64,000 nt of DNA from Mercurialis annua (lineage: Eukaryota > Streptophyta > Magnoliopsida > Malpighiales > Euphorbiaceae), in contig NC_065573.1 of NCBI RefSeq assembly GCF_937616625.2, positions 620,001 through 684,000 of the forward strand. The letters are read 5' to 3'. Positions 49,369 to 61,231 of this stretch are shown one piece after another. Positions within the stretch are counted from its first letter, which is position 1. Each line of letters begins with the position of its first letter. The notes under the pieces are model-generated. The model was not told the DNA's origin. It ran no database searches and worked only from the letters and a program-made list of their open reading frames with translations. The position numbers and the translations under genes are program-made.

Positions 49369-52300
49369 ATTTAAGCCAAACGTTTACAAACGTTACGAAA
49401 CAAATCCAAACATTTCACCTTTTTAGCGATTTAAGCCAAACGTTTACAAACGTTACGAAACAAAACCAAACGTTTATCCTTTTTAATGATTTAATCCAAA
49501 CGTTTGCAAACGTTACGAAACTAATCCAAACGTCTAAAACATTACGAAACCCTTTTTAGCTATTTAAGCCAAACGTTTACAAACATTACGAAACAAATCC
49601 AAACGTTTCACCATTTTAGCGATTTAAAACAAACGTTTACAAACTTTACGAAACAAATCTAAACATTTCACCTTTTTAGCAATTTAAGCCAAACCTATAC
49701 AAACGTTACGAAACAAAACCAAACGTTTCACCTTTTTATCGATATAATCCAAACGTTTACAAACGTTACGAAACAAATCCAAACATTTTACCTTTTTATG
49801 ATTTAAGCCAAATGTTTACACACGTTACGAAACAAATCCAAACGTTTCCCCTTTTTAGCAATTTAAGCCAAACGTTTACAAATGTAACGAAACAAATCCA
49901 AGCGTTTCATCTTTTAGCAATTTAAGCCAAACGTTTAAAAACGTTACGAAACAATTCCAAACGTTTCACCTTTTTAGCAATTTAAGTTAAACGTTTACAA
50001 ACGTTACAAAACAAATCCAAACGTTTCCGCTTTTTAGCGATTTAAGCCAAACGTTTACAAACGTTACGAAACAAAACACGACGTGTCACCTTTTTTGAAA
50101 TTTAAGCTAAACGTTTACAAACATTACGAAACAAAACAAAACTTTTGAAATGTTACGAAACAAATCCAAGCATTTTACCTTTTTAACAATTTAAGCCAAA
50201 CGTTTATAAACGTTGCGAAAAAAATCCAAACGTTTCACCTTTTTAGGGATTTAAGCCAAACGTTTACAAATGTTACGAAACAAATGCAAACGTTTCACCT
50301 TTTTAGCGATTTAGAAGAAACGTTTATAAACGTTAAGAAACAAATCCAAACGTTACGAAACAAAACCAAACGTTTACAAACATTACAAAACAAATGCAAG
50401 TGTTTTATCTTTTTAGCAAGTTAAGCGAAACGATTGCAAAACTTACGAAACAAATCCAAGCGTTTCACATTTTTAGCAATTTCAGCAAAACGTTTACAAA
50501 CGTTACGAAACAAATCTTAACGTTTCACCTTTTTAGAGATTTAAGCCGAACGTTTGCAAACGTTACGAAACAAAACCAAACGTTTCACCTTTTTAGCGAT
50601 TTAAGCCGAACGTTTACAAACGTTACGAATAAAATCAAAATGTTTCCCCATTTTAGCGATTTAAGCCAAACGTTTAAAACGTTACGAAAAAAATCCAAAC
50701 ATTTCACATTTTTAGCGATTTATGCCAAACGTTTACAAACGTTACGAAACAAAACCAAACGTTTACCTTTTTATCGATTTAATCCATACGTTTACACATG
50801 TTACGAAATAAATCGAAACATTTCACCTTTTTAGCGATTTAAGCCAAACGTTTACACACGTGTCGAAACAAATCAAAACATTTCACCTTTTTAGCGATTT
50901 AAGCCAAACGTTTACAAAGGTTACGAAACAAATCCAAGCGTTTCACCCTTTTAGCGATTTAAGCCAAATGTTTAAAAACGTTATGAAACAAATCCAAACG
51001 TTTCACCTTTTTAGCAATTTAAGCCAAAAGATTACAAACGTTATGAAATAAATCCAAACGTTTCATCTTTCTAGCGATGTAAGCCAAACGTTTACAAACG
51101 TTACGAAACAAAACATGACGTGTCACCTTTTTTGAAATATAAGCCAGACGTTTACAAACATTACGAAACAAAACCAAACGCTTAAAACGTTACGAAAAAT
51201 ATCCAAGAGTTTCACCTTTTTAGTAAATTAAGCCAAACGTTTACAAATGTTACGAAATAAATCCAAACGTTTCACCTTTTTAGCGATTTAGGCGAAACGT
51301 TAGGAAACAAATACAAACGTTACGAAACAAAACCAAACTTTTACAAACGTTTCGAAACAAATCCATGCATTTTACCTTTTTAGAAATTTAAGGGTAACGT
51401 TTACAAACGTTACCAAACAAATCCAAGCGTTTCACATTTTTAGCAATTTAAGCAAAACGTTTAAGAATGTTACGAAAAAAATCCAAATATTTCACCTTTT
51501 TAGTGATTTAAGCCTAACGTTTGCAACCGTTACGAAAAAAAACCAAACGTTTCCCCTTTTTAGCGATTTAAGCCGAACGTTTATGAACGTTACGAAAAAA
51601 ATCCAAACGTTTCCCCATTTTAGCGATTTAAGCCAAACATTAAAAACGTTACGAAACAAATCCAAACGTTTCACCTTTTTAGCGATTTAAGACAAACGTT
51701 TCGAAACAATCCAAAACGTTTCACATTTTTAGCGATTGAAGCCAAACTTTTAAAACGTTGCGAAACAAATCCAAACATTTCACTTTTTTAGCGGTTTAAG
51801 CCAAATGTTACGAAAAAATCCAAACGTTTCACCTTTTTAGCGATTTAGGCCAAACATTTACAAATTTTACGAAACAAATCCCACGTTTCACCTTTTTAGC
51901 GATTTAGGCCAAACGTTTAAAAATGTTATGAAACAAATCCAAACGTTTCACCTTTTTAGCAATTTAGTCCAAACGTTTACAAACGTTACGAAACAAATCC
52001 AAACGTTTCACCTTTTTAGCGATTTAGGCTAAACGTTTACAGACGTTACGAAACAAAACATGACGTGTCACCTTTTTTGATATTTAAGCCAAACGTTTAC
52101 AAACATTACAAAACAAAACCAAACTTTTAAAACGTTATGAAACAAATCCAAGCGTTTCACCTTTTTAGAAATTTAAGCCAAACGTTTTATAAACGTTGCG
52201 AAACAAATCCAAACGTTTCACCTTTATAGCGATTTAGGCCAAAAGTTTACAAATGTTACGAAACAAATCCAAACATTTCACCTTTTTAGAGATTTTGGCC

Positions 52301-53387
52301 AAACGTTTACAAACGTTACGAAATAAATCCAAACGTTACAAAACAAATTCAAGCGTTTCACCTTTTTAGCAATTTAAGCAAAACGTTTACAAACGTTACG
52401 AAACAAATCAAAACGTTTCACCTTTTTAGCGATTTAAGCAAAACGTTTACAAAAGTGACGAAACAAATTGAAACGTTACGAAAATAAAGCAAACGTTTAC
52501 AAACGTTACGAAACAAATCCAAAGGTTTTACCATTTTAGCAATTTAAGCGAAACATTTACAAACGTTACGAAACAAATCCAAGCGTTTCACCTTTTTAGC
52601 AATTTAAGCTACACGTTTACAAAATTTACGAAACAAATCCAAACATTTCACCTTTTTAGCGATTCAACCCAAACGTTTGCAACCGTTACGAAACAAAACC
52701 AAATGTTTCACCTTTTTAGCGATTTAAGCCGAACGTTTACGAACGTTATAAAAAAAATCCAAACGTTTCTCTGTTATAGCGATATAAGCCAAACGTTTAG
52801 AACGTTTCGAAACAAATCCAAATGTTTCAACTTTTTAGCGATTAAGCCAAACGTTTACAAACGTTACGAAACAATCCCAAACATTTCACATTTTTAGCGA
52901 TGGAAGCCAAAATTTTAAAACATTTATGAAACAAATTCAAGCGTTTGCCCTTTTTCGCAATTTAAGCCAGACTTTTATAAACGTTGCGAAACAAATCCAA
53001 ACGTTTCCCCTTTTTAGGGATTTAAGCCAAACGTTTACAAATGTTACAAAACAAATCCAAACATTTCACCTTTTTAGCGATTTAGGAGAAACATTTACAA
53101 ACGTTACGAGATAAAACCAAACCTTACGAAACAAAACCAAACGTTTACAAACGTTACGAAACAAATGCAAGTGTTTGACCTTTATATTAATTTCAGCGAA
53201 ACGTTTACAAACGTTACGAAACAAATCCCACGTTTCACCTTTTTAGCAATTTAAGCAGAACGTTTACAAACGTGACGAAACAAATCCAAATGTTTCACCT
53301 TTTTAGCGATTTAAGCCAAACGTATACAAACATTACGAAACAAAACAAAACATTCCACCTTTTTATCGATTTAATCCAAACGTTTAC
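49369..53387. repeat. 60-bp satellite block, right arm
   Basis: Same monomer and orientation as the left arm, with more variation in half-unit order. A short motif around AAACGTTACGAAACAAAACC recurs near 50350, 51320, 52480 and 53120, suggesting higher-order units of roughly 0.6-1.2 kb. Variant words such as AACACGACGTGTCACC and ACATGACGTGTCACC (50070, 51110, 52060) are private to this arm. The block ends in TTTAC, the target site of the Tat element. ORFs (for example 50394-50834) are repeat readings. Confidence 0.96.
50280..51170. repeat. Right-arm higher-order copy, partner of 63110-64000
   Basis: Aligns with 63110-64000 at a raw offset of 12830. Subtracting the Tat element plus its TSD (9477 bp) leaves a true period of about 3353 bp. 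The copies share the unusual variants GTGTCGAAACAAATC, TTTACACATGTTACG and ACATGACGTGTCACC. Confidence 0.85.
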
Positions 53388-53799
53388 TGATGGATACGCA
53401 GTTCACCCTAGTACATATAGTCAAATAAGCACGGTAGACAGCAGATACCGAGCAGCTGTCATTAGTCGGTAGACGCAGATCCTAACTGATATGATCTTTG
53501 GAATCCGGAAAGATTGGGATTGACCCAATCCCTATTTTCCAGCTTAAGTCCGAATTAAACACAATCACAAGAAGATGACCTTGAGTCGACTACTGAGAGA
53601 GGATTCTATATAAATAGACCGAAGACCAAAGGTAAAACCCTAATTCATTCTCTTTAAACTACGTCATTTATCTTTGAACCTTACAAGGTATCTGACTTAG
53701 GCATCGGAGTGTGGTCGGACACAAATGTCTGACTCATTCTAACCTGTGTTCGTGATCTCAGGTTGACAAGAGAAGATCCTACCATTCGCAGAACCATCA
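53388..53799 (+). repeat. 5' LTR of Tat element
   Basis: 412 bp, 6-bp terminal inverted repeat TGATGG/CCATCA. TATA box at 53607-53616. The 9 substitutions against the 3' LTR are scattered. Confidence 0.96.
53607..53616 (+). promoter_or_regulatory. TATA box, Tat 5' LTR
   Basis: TATATAAATA, identical in the 3' LTR at 62667-62676; the likely promoter of the genomic RNA. Confidence 0.7.
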
Positions 53800-53801
53800 T
53801 T

Positions 53802-53819
53802 TGGCGCCGTCTGTGGGAA
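53802..53819 (+). other. Primer binding site, Tat element
   Basis: TGGCGCCGTCTGTGGGAA begins two bases after the LTR. TGGCGCCGT equals the start of the tRNA(Asp)-type primer site used by related Athila/Tat elements; beyond that the match is uncertain, so the tRNA is not assigned. Confidence 0.7.
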
Positions 53820-53879
53820 ACGATTGTTCTTTCCTAAAAAAAATCAATCAATTTTGGTTCTACGAACTGAAACAAACTC

Positions 53880-55662
53880 ATGGACAACCATGATGAACCA
53901 CCGCCACCTGGAGTCGGAGTTAGAAATAGAGAGATGGCCGGAGGCAGCAATCCAACTCTACTAGCAAGAACAGACGAAATAGTCTTTCCCCTTCGCCCAC
54001 CTCCAGCGGGAACGATGGGTCCTTTGAGGACAAGCTCTGGAATCCCAGGGGGGGACTGGAGCCACAAGTGCGGGCATCACACCACCGGTTTCCATACCCG
54101 GATCAACAGCAGGACTAATGGGCAGAGGAGCACAACTACCCGGAACTAGTAAGGTATTTCCTCCTTGGAATTATTATACACCACAGAACATGTACTATCC
54201 GTCGCCCATGTATAATCAAAACGCGGCGAGTTGGTCGCAGACGTATAGCCCATGGGGTAGCCAGTATCACCAGGGATATCAAAGACCCACCGCACCAATT
54301 CCTTTTCCGTCCCTAGACGTAGAAGGAACCGTCACAGCGGCAACAGCTGGATACATTCCACCATATGTACCACCAGGAGCCCAGCTACCACCGCTCTACC
54401 ATGAGGCGGTGATGAAGAGCTTTAACGACTTCCAAGATAGGCTGATTGGGATCGCGAAGGAGAAGACAGTAGAGGCAGATAAAACACCAGCTCAGAGAAG
54501 GCAACAGTCTGAACCAATCCCAAGAGGACGAGATAAAGACGCACGGAAAGATAAAGAAACGGCTCCCCGGCGTGTTCTCACTGCACCACTCCCAGGAGAC
54601 GCAGGAAAGGAAAAAGGAGATGACGCCGCACAGCAAGGTGAAAAAGCAAGGGATGAAGAAGTCGCGAAGAAGCAGAGCGAATACGTAGACCTGGAGAAGG
54701 AAGAAGGAGGAAGTAGACAGAAGGAACGAGACGCAGAAAGCCACTCTTCAAACAAAAGAAGAGCCGCTGGAGAAAAGAACACTCTAGATGAGAAGATTAA
54801 GCATGCGATGAGAAAATACCAGAAGGATAGCTACGAAGACGATGAAGGAGGGGACGATTTTTCAGCACTGAAAAGGGAGGTATTAGACGTGAAATTCTCT
54901 TCTCGTTTCAAACTACCAACGTTCGAACCCTTCGATGGAACCGGAGACCCAAAAAGCCATATCTCAAAATTCAAAACGATAATGATGCTTCAAGATGTTT
55001 CAGATCCGATGCTGTGCAGAGTATTCCCTGCCACACTTATGGGATCGGCGCAGAAGTGGTACCTCGGACTGAAGTCCAATACCATCGGAACGTTTGCGGA
55101 ACTGGCGACAGCATTCAAAGGGCGTTTCCGCACAAACATCCCTCTGCAGAAGAACTCAAGTGATCTACGGAAGTGCCGACAAGGTGAAAGCGAGACGTTG
55201 AAGAACTTCGTGGAGAGATTCAATAAAGAAGCAGTCCAGATAAAGCACCTAAACCATGATACATCCATAGAAGCTATGAAGATGGGAACAAGGTTTGAAC
55301 GACTGAGAGATAAGATCCTAATGAAAAAGCCTTCCACTTTCCAAGAATAAATGGCAATAGCACATAAGTACGTAGAACTGGATGAAGCAAGAAGAACGCT
55401 GACAAAACAATACGAGGAAGACAAACCAGAGAGATACCGCAGTAGAGGAGGAGATGACAGAACGCAGAGATTTGGAAGAGGAAATAAGCCGTTTGACTTT
55501 ACGCCTTTGAACAGAGCACCAGTAGAAATATTCAGCTGGATGAAGAACAATAGAGTCATGTACAATGCACCCAGAAAGCTACACCCAGACAAAGAGAGAG
55601 ACAAGAGCAAGTATAGTAGATTCCATGAAGGATATGGCCATGACACAGATAGATGATAGGAC
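53880..55662 (+). pseudogene. Tat gag, frameshifted and with stops
   Basis: Likely start is ATG at 53880 (MDNHDEPPPPGVG). The frame is lost around a run of seven G at about 54048-54054 and continues in the frame open at 54118-55350. That part has a Pro/Tyr-rich region, a long Lys/Glu/Arg-rich charged segment (about residues 115-255) and then a retrotransposon gag core with LPTFEPFDGTGDP and FKGRFRTNIPL. TAA at 55348-55350 interrupts it; the same frame goes on from 55351 with MAIAHKYVELDEARR. Two adjacent stops, TGA and TAG at 55654-55659, fall where gag-to-protease linkers usually carry a Cys/Trp-containing stretch. Lesions: one frameshift and three nonsense codons. Minus-strand ORFs here (54385-54782, 54990-55811) are shadows. 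Confidence 0.88.
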
Positions 55663-56738
55663 TTGAAACGGGAGATAGAACAGCTGATCCAGTCAGGAGT
55701 ATTGAAGAAGTTCGTACGCACAGAAGGAAATGCAGAAAAAAGGAAACCCGAGCATGTGGAAAAAGAAGAGGCAAATAAAATATTCAAAGAACCCATGGGC
55801 GTGATCAACATGATAGAAGGGGGGGAACCCTATTCAAAGTCACAGAAGAAGAAGATTCGTAAGGGCGTATTCTCGATAAGTGCTAGAGCATCCGCAGAGG
55901 AGCTACCACTAGTTACCTTCGGACCAGAAGATGGGAGGCATGTACAGGAACCGCACAACGACGCGCTAGTAATCAAAGCATTGATTAACAATTTTAGAGT
56001 AATGAGGATCCTGGTGGACGAAGGAAGCGCAGTTAATCTCCTTACCTTACAAGTCTTTAGGGGGATAAGGGGATCGGTAACGGATCTCAAGCAGGTTTCC
56101 GTTCCTTTGGTTGGCTTAGGAGGAAATCCTATCAGACCATAAGGAATGCTAGAACTGGAGATAATTTTGGGAGAAGCAGAAGAAGGGCCACTGAAGACCA
56201 TGACAGCAGTTTTCAATGTAGTGGATATCCCTTTGGCGTACAACGCCATTTTGGGAAGGTCTTTCCTGTACCAGTGTGGCGCGGTGACCAGCATCAGATG
56301 GCTGACACTTAAGATTCCTAACGAATAAGGGATAATAACCGTAAAAGGGAGCCAGCTAGCCGCACGAGAATGCAACTTGATCACTGAAGAAAAAGGCGAA
56401 AGTCTGAACATTTAGGCATTCCCTGAAGATCTAGAAGAAGAAGAAGGAGATATGAATGCCCTAGTGGGCAACATTGTGGAATTCCAGATCACCCAGAAAA
56501 AGGCAGTAATGATTGGGACAGAAATACCAGAGGTTGTGGCTGTAGAGATCAAAAGTGTATTGCAGAAGAATGGAGACACCTTTGCCGCAGATGCCTCAGA
56601 AGTTGTGGGAATAGACCCAGCGATAGCATCCCATAAATTGACTGTTTATAAAGACGCCAAACCAGTAGTGCAGAAGAAGAGGCGTTTCGCAGAAGACCGA
56701 AGAAAAGGTCATAGAAGAAGAGGTCAGGAAGGGAGGTA
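55663..56738 (+). pseudogene. Tat protease and RT N-terminal linker, three stops and a frameshift
   Basis: The gag frame continues from 55663. A protease-like segment has ILVDEGSAVNLL at about 56010-56043, so the usual D-[TS]-G triad reads D-E-G; I infer this is a lineage variant or a loss. A later hydrophobic flap region reads VPLVGLGGN, and YNAILGRSFLY is near 56240. In-frame stops: TAA 56140-56142, TAA 56326-56328, TAG 56413-56415. The segment from 56452 leads toward RT (VYKDAKPVVQKKRRF), but the frame breaks near 56700-56710 and again just before 56739. Several residues expected before the RT core are missing, which suggests a small deletion. Confidence 0.82.
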
Positions 56739-57645
56739 ATGTACCCGGAGTGGGTTGCTAACGTTGTCTTGGTGAAAAAAGCAAATGGAGGATATCGCAT
56801 GTGCGTAGATTTCACGGATTTAAACAAAGCGTGCCCAAAGGACAGCTATCCGCTGCCGAATATCGATCAGCTGGTAAATTCAACAGCTTGCTACCAGCTG
56901 TATAGTCTCGCAGACGCAAAACAGGGTTATCATCAGATACCAATGAACGAAGCAGATCAGGTGAAGACAGCTTTCACTACCGACTTGGGAACGTATTGTT
57001 ACAACGTCATGCCATTTGGGCTGAAAAACGCTGGAGCAACGTACCAACGACTGGTGAACTTCATGTGTTAAGGATCAACTGGGAAGGAACATAGAGGTCT
57101 ATGTGGACGATTTGGTCATAAAAAGTAGTACACCTGAAGAGCACGCCAAGGACTTGGAAGAAACCTTTGCGGTATTGAACAAATTTAACATGAAGTTGAA
57201 TCCGGAGAAGTGCGCGTTTGGCATTAAAGCCGGGAAGTTCCTGGGGTACTTAGTGAGTCAGAGAGGCATAGAGGCGAACCCAGAAAAGATTCAAGTCATC
57301 CTAGACATGGCAGCACCACGAAGCATCAGAGAAGTCCAGAAACTGAACGGAAGGGTGACAGCGTTGGGGCGATTTGTTTCTTCATCTGCAAAGAGATGTC
57401 TCCCCTTTTTCAAACAATTGCGCAACATGAAAAAGTTCGAATGGAATGAGGAATGTCAGAAAGCTTTCGAGGAATTGAAGGTCTTTTTGACCAGCCCGCC
57501 GTTACTCAGTCGGCCAAAGGCAGGAGAAGTTCTGTACTTGTACCTATCAGCAGGTAAAGAGACGATCGCGTCGGTACAAGTAAGAGAAGAAGAAGAAGAG
57601 CAGCTGCCCATTTACTACTCCAGCAGAACGTTGAAAGGCGCATAA
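56739..57645 (+). pseudogene. Tat reverse transcriptase and start of RNase H
   Basis: RT core in two frames. 56739-57071 covers WVANVVLVKK, RMCVDFTDLNKACPKD and MPFGLKNAGATYQRL. A +1 frame change near 57068-57075 leads to 57103-57645. YVDD is encoded at 57100-57111, so the catalytic Asp pair is present. The thumb/connection region (FLGYLVSQRGIEANP, KKFEWNEECQKAFEELK) and the first part of RNase H (LYLYLSAGKETIASV) follow. TAA at 57643-57645 stops the frame inside RNase H, directly before LNYPTIDKLA. Confidence 0.9.
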
Positions 57646-58952
57646 TTAAATTATCCGACAATTGACAAGTTGGCATTGATGGTGGTAGTAGCAGCGAAGA
57701 AGTTAAGGCCTTATTTTCAAGGGCATACGATCATTATACGCACTAACCAACCTCTGAGGAAGGCATTGCAGAGGCCGGAAACTTCGGGAAGGATGGTTAG
57801 CTGGTCCGTCCAGTTGGGGGAACATGATATAAGATATGAGCCGAGGAAAACATTAAAGGCGCAAGCACTCGCAGACTTTGTAGTAGAGATGACGGAGAAA
57901 CCGGACACCGAAGAACCCAGAGAAGCAGTTACTTGGAATCTCTACGTAGATGGAGCGCCCAATGACCTCGGAGCTGGAGCAGGTGTTGTCTTGGAAGGAC
58001 CGATGGGAATAACAATCGAGTATGCAGTACACTTGACATTTAAAGCAACCAATAACGTGGCAAGACTGTCAATTGCGAAAGCAATGAAAACCGAAGTCCT
58101 ACGAGTCCATAGCGATTCCCAGTTAGTCACAGGACAAATAGGAGGACAGTTCCAAGCAAAAGAGGCAAAGATGGCAAAATATATGGAGAAAGCAAAAGAA
58201 CTCTTGAATGACATAGACAGATTCGGAGGAGAATGGGAGATCTGCCCCATACCCAGAGAAGAGAACGCAGCCGCAGATGCAATCGCCAAAGCAGCAGCCG
58301 CAAAGAACCAGCGTTTCAGGGAGATGAAAATGACAGAGGAGCGCTCGACTTCTTCCGTAGATACAGAGGAGGAAGTGCTACCTATAGAAGAAGTAGACAC
58401 CTGGATGCAGAAACTATTGGCATACCTAACAGAAGGCACTCTACCAGAGCAAACAGCTGAAGCAGCAAAGGTAGTTCGACAGTCAGCGTCGTACTCAGTC
58501 CTAGAAGGAGTACTCTACAGGGCATCAGCTACGCACCCATGGTCTCGATGCCTGACAAAGACAGAGGGCCTATATGTTCTGCAGGAAATTCATGAGGGGA
58601 TCTGCGGAGCCCATGAGGCATCAGCAGCCCTGGTTAGGAAAGCATCTTTACAAGGTTTCTACTGGTTATCAATGAAGAAAGATGCAGAAGACCTAGTACT
58701 TAAATGTGATAAGTGTCAGAAGTTCGGCGCAGTGATACGAACACCCGCATCTGAGCAACACCCCATCGGTAGTCCATGGCCGTTCATGACCTGGGGCGTA
58801 GATATACTGGGACCTTTCCCCCCAGCGCGGGGACAAGTAAAGTTCATCGTGGTAGCCGTAGATCACTTTACCAAATGGGTGGAGGTAGAGCCAATGAAGA
58901 CGATCACCACGGAGAAGATTCAAACTTGGCTATCAAGAGAAGTCATGGGAAG
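57646..58952 (+). pseudogene. Tat RNase H, archaeal-type RNase H and integrase N-terminal part
   Basis: Same frame as 57103-57645. It holds the RNase H C-terminal part (IIRTNQPLRKAL; KAQALADFVVEM), then a second archaeal-type RNase H (WNLYVDGAPNDLGAGAG; VLRVHSDSQLVTGQI) typical of Tat elements. The stretch after FKATNN is shortened and lacks the usual glutamate-bearing AEYEAL-like segment, so this RNase H is probably inactive. The integrase zinc domain (HEGICGAHE... CDKCQKFG, about 58588-58730) and first core Asp (WGVDILGPFPP, GAT at 58801-58803) are present. The frame ends in a candidate intron at 58953. Confidence 0.9.
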
Positions 58953-59017
58953 GTAAAACATTTTATTTTTTACCATATACTCATATAAATTTGCATGTTG
59001 CTAATATAAATGGACAG
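58953..59017 (+). other. Candidate 65-nt intron in Tat integrase core
   Basis: GTAAAACATTTT...TGGACAG: canonical GT and AG ends, T-rich, with CTAAT 15-20 nt before the AG as a possible branch point. Removal joins AG to G within one Arg codon (phase 2), and the reading goes straight into FGIPHSLVTDNGKQF, the second integrase Asp block, with no residue lost. Unspliced, the frame reaches TAA at once (58956-58958). At 65 nt it is at or below the usual lower size limit for plant introns. The alternative is a later insertion. Confidence 0.55.
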
Positions 59018-59701
59018 GTTTGGCATACCACATTCCTTAGTCACTGACAACGGGAAGCAGTTCGATTGCCGCAAGTTCAGAGCATACTGTGAAGGGTTGA
59101 ACATAAAGCTGAAGTTCACCTCAGTAGCCATCCGCAGACGAATGGACTTACAGAAGTCACAAACAGAACTATCCTCACAGGAATAAAAAAGAGACTCGAT
59201 GATCTGAAGGGGAGATGTGTCGATGAACTATACAAAGTCATCTGGGCGTACCGCACCACACCCAGAAAGGCCACCGGAGAAACCCCCTTCAGTCTGGTGT
59301 ATGGCACAGAAGCTGTATTACCAGTAGAAATCGGCATGCCTTCACTAAGAGTTCAAGTTTTTGACAAAGAAAAGAATGAAGGATCCATGCGATTATGTCT
59401 GGATCTGTTGGAAGAAAGAAGACACCAGACACCAGTAAAGGCTGAAGCATACCGGAGGCAGATGGCTAAATACCACAACGCCAAGGTGAAAGGAAGAAGC
59501 TTCATAGTAGGAGATTTGATACTCTGGAAGGCAGAAATTGGTAAAGGAGCAGCAGGAGTTGGCAAATTGGGAGCCAATTGGGATGGACCATTTCGAGTCG
59601 TATAAGTAGTAGGAAAAGGGTCTTACAAAATCGCTCACTTAGAAGGGCAGATTCTCCCCCGAACATGGAATATTAATGACATGAAGAAGTATTTCCAGTA
59701 G
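59018..59701 (+). pseudogene. Tat integrase C-terminal part
   Basis: Continues integrase with the second Asp (GAC 59046-59048). One base is lost near 59126-59130, after SVA, and the frame moves to that open at 59297-59605. The catalytic Glu codon is GAA 59153-59155 in the new frame, before NRTILTGIKKRL. C-terminal motifs include YGTEAVLPVEI and GDLILWK. TAA at 59603-59605 interrupts the last domain; the same frame ends at TAG 59699-59701. All three DDE residues are encoded, but not in one frame. Confidence 0.87.
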
Positions 59702-59934
59702 ATGTATTTGCTATCGTTCTAAAATTTTAATAAAGCATTGCATCTTTTGTTTTCCCTTTAACTTAGATTGCATCAGTAATTACGAAAGATAACAGTTCTA
59801 AAAATAGTGGGCCAGTTCAAATAAAACGTAAGTACCCCAAACAAAAGAAAGAACTAAGAAGTTTTTGTCCAAAAGGCAATTACAAAAGAAAGCTAGCTTA
59901 ACAGAATAAGTATGTAAAAGAGGGGCTTAACAGC
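59702..59934. other. Spacer between Tat pol and antisense gene
   Basis: Convergent 3' ends meet here. AATAAA at 59729-59734 could be a polyadenylation signal for sense transcripts. Nothing else seen. Confidence 0.5.
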
Positions 59935-60642
59935 CTACACCACTTCATCCTCAGAAGGCGCAGTCTCTTTGATAGGAACACCTTCCTCTTCAGCAGACAG
60001 CACTTTCTCTGGAACAGCATCCACGCCAAGAGTATCTTCAGGAATAATATCGGAAGGACGCTCAACCAGAACAGAAGAATCAGCAGTAGGAAGCTCTTCG
60101 GGGACCTCCCTTTCAATGTCATCTGCGCTCTTGAGGGCCGCAGTCTCAGATGGTGGAGGTTTGTCAAACGCCAATCCATCGTCAGAAGTTGATGTAGCCC
60201 CAGACGCTGAACGCGGTGTTAGAGGCGCAGAAGAAACCCTTTTCTCCGCAGAAGCATCTACAGACAGCTTCTTCTTAGCAGCTGTCTTCGCCATGACGCG
60301 CTGACCCAAGGCACGGAGGTCAATGGCTAAGAACTTCCCAATGTCGTAGTCGGGATAATCTTGATGAACCACCCCGACAGCAGTAGCACAGAAGTCGGTT
60401 AAACAACCAGAAATATAGGCATTCACATCCTTCCTATTCTCTTTTTGCTCAGACAGCAACCTATCGCGAACCCGTTGCACCTCTAAAAGAGAAGCGTCAC
60501 GATCAGCAACTTTTCGCTCCAAGATCTTGCCTTTGTCAATAGCCGCTTGTAGAGAGTTTCTCAGCTTCTGCGTCTCCGCCTGCGTAGACTTTCGCAGAGA
60601 TGCAAGCTCTTGTTCATAGTTTTCCACCAAGTGATCCTTCTG

Positions 60643-60749
60643 CTGATGCAGAAGGGAGACACCTCACCTAAATAAATAGTAGATAAGTCACTATAACAGA
60701 ACAAGCAAAGTAAGAAGAAGAGGAGGAAATTAACAAAAGATATGCTTAC
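60643..60749 (-). other. Intron 2 of antisense gene (107 nt)
   Basis: Minus strand GTAAGCATATC...CTTCTGCATCAG. A strong GTAAG donor follows LLH; a pyrimidine-rich acceptor precedes QKDHLVENYEQEL. Phase 0, frame kept. Alternative AGs at 60655-60663 would break the frame or add a stop. Confidence 0.7.
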
Positions 60750-61164
60750 ATGCAGCAAAGAAGCATCAAACTTGTCAAAAATGTCATCAACGAGTACCTG
60801 CCTCCACGCGTCCATATCTCCATTCAACTGAAGAAACTGGGAATACAAACCAGACACATCCGCATAATGAATGGACGCAGAACCAAGATGCTCTTCAATC
60901 CAGGCGCGAGGATCAGGGCACAATCCAGGTCAAGCTTTCGGCGTTTCGCAGACGCCTGTTTCAACCGAGTAGAGGGCTCAGGCACCTTTCTAGAGGAAGA
61001 ATCCCCTTTCTTCATAGGAGGTTTCTTCAGCGCAGACCGTGATGCAGGCATTGTTTGAGAGCCCCCAGACACAGTAGGAGTAGAAGAAGCGAGAGCAAAC
61101 GCAGAAGGCGTTACACCAGGAAACTCCTCCACAACAATCTTGATGTCATCCAGATAGTTCATTT

Positions 61165-61231
61165 CTGGGGACACAGCAAGAGCAGATCAATACATATAAC
61201 AAAAATTACGAAAAATGAGAGATTAGCATAC
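61165..61231 (-). other. Intron 1 of antisense gene (67 nt)
   Basis: Minus strand GTATGCTAATCTC...TGTCCCCAG. Ends are GT-AG, the interior is T-rich. Exon 1 ends one base into a codon and exon 2 supplies two, making a Glu codon before MNYLDD. The reading is open on both sides only if the intron is removed. Confidence 0.75.

Noticed and set aside
55830..56411. 193-codon minus-strand ORF opposite the Tat protease (and 54990-55811 minus)
   Set aside because: Shadow of the sense pol frame; no recognisable domain, and unlike the real antisense gene it has no splice or promoter signals.
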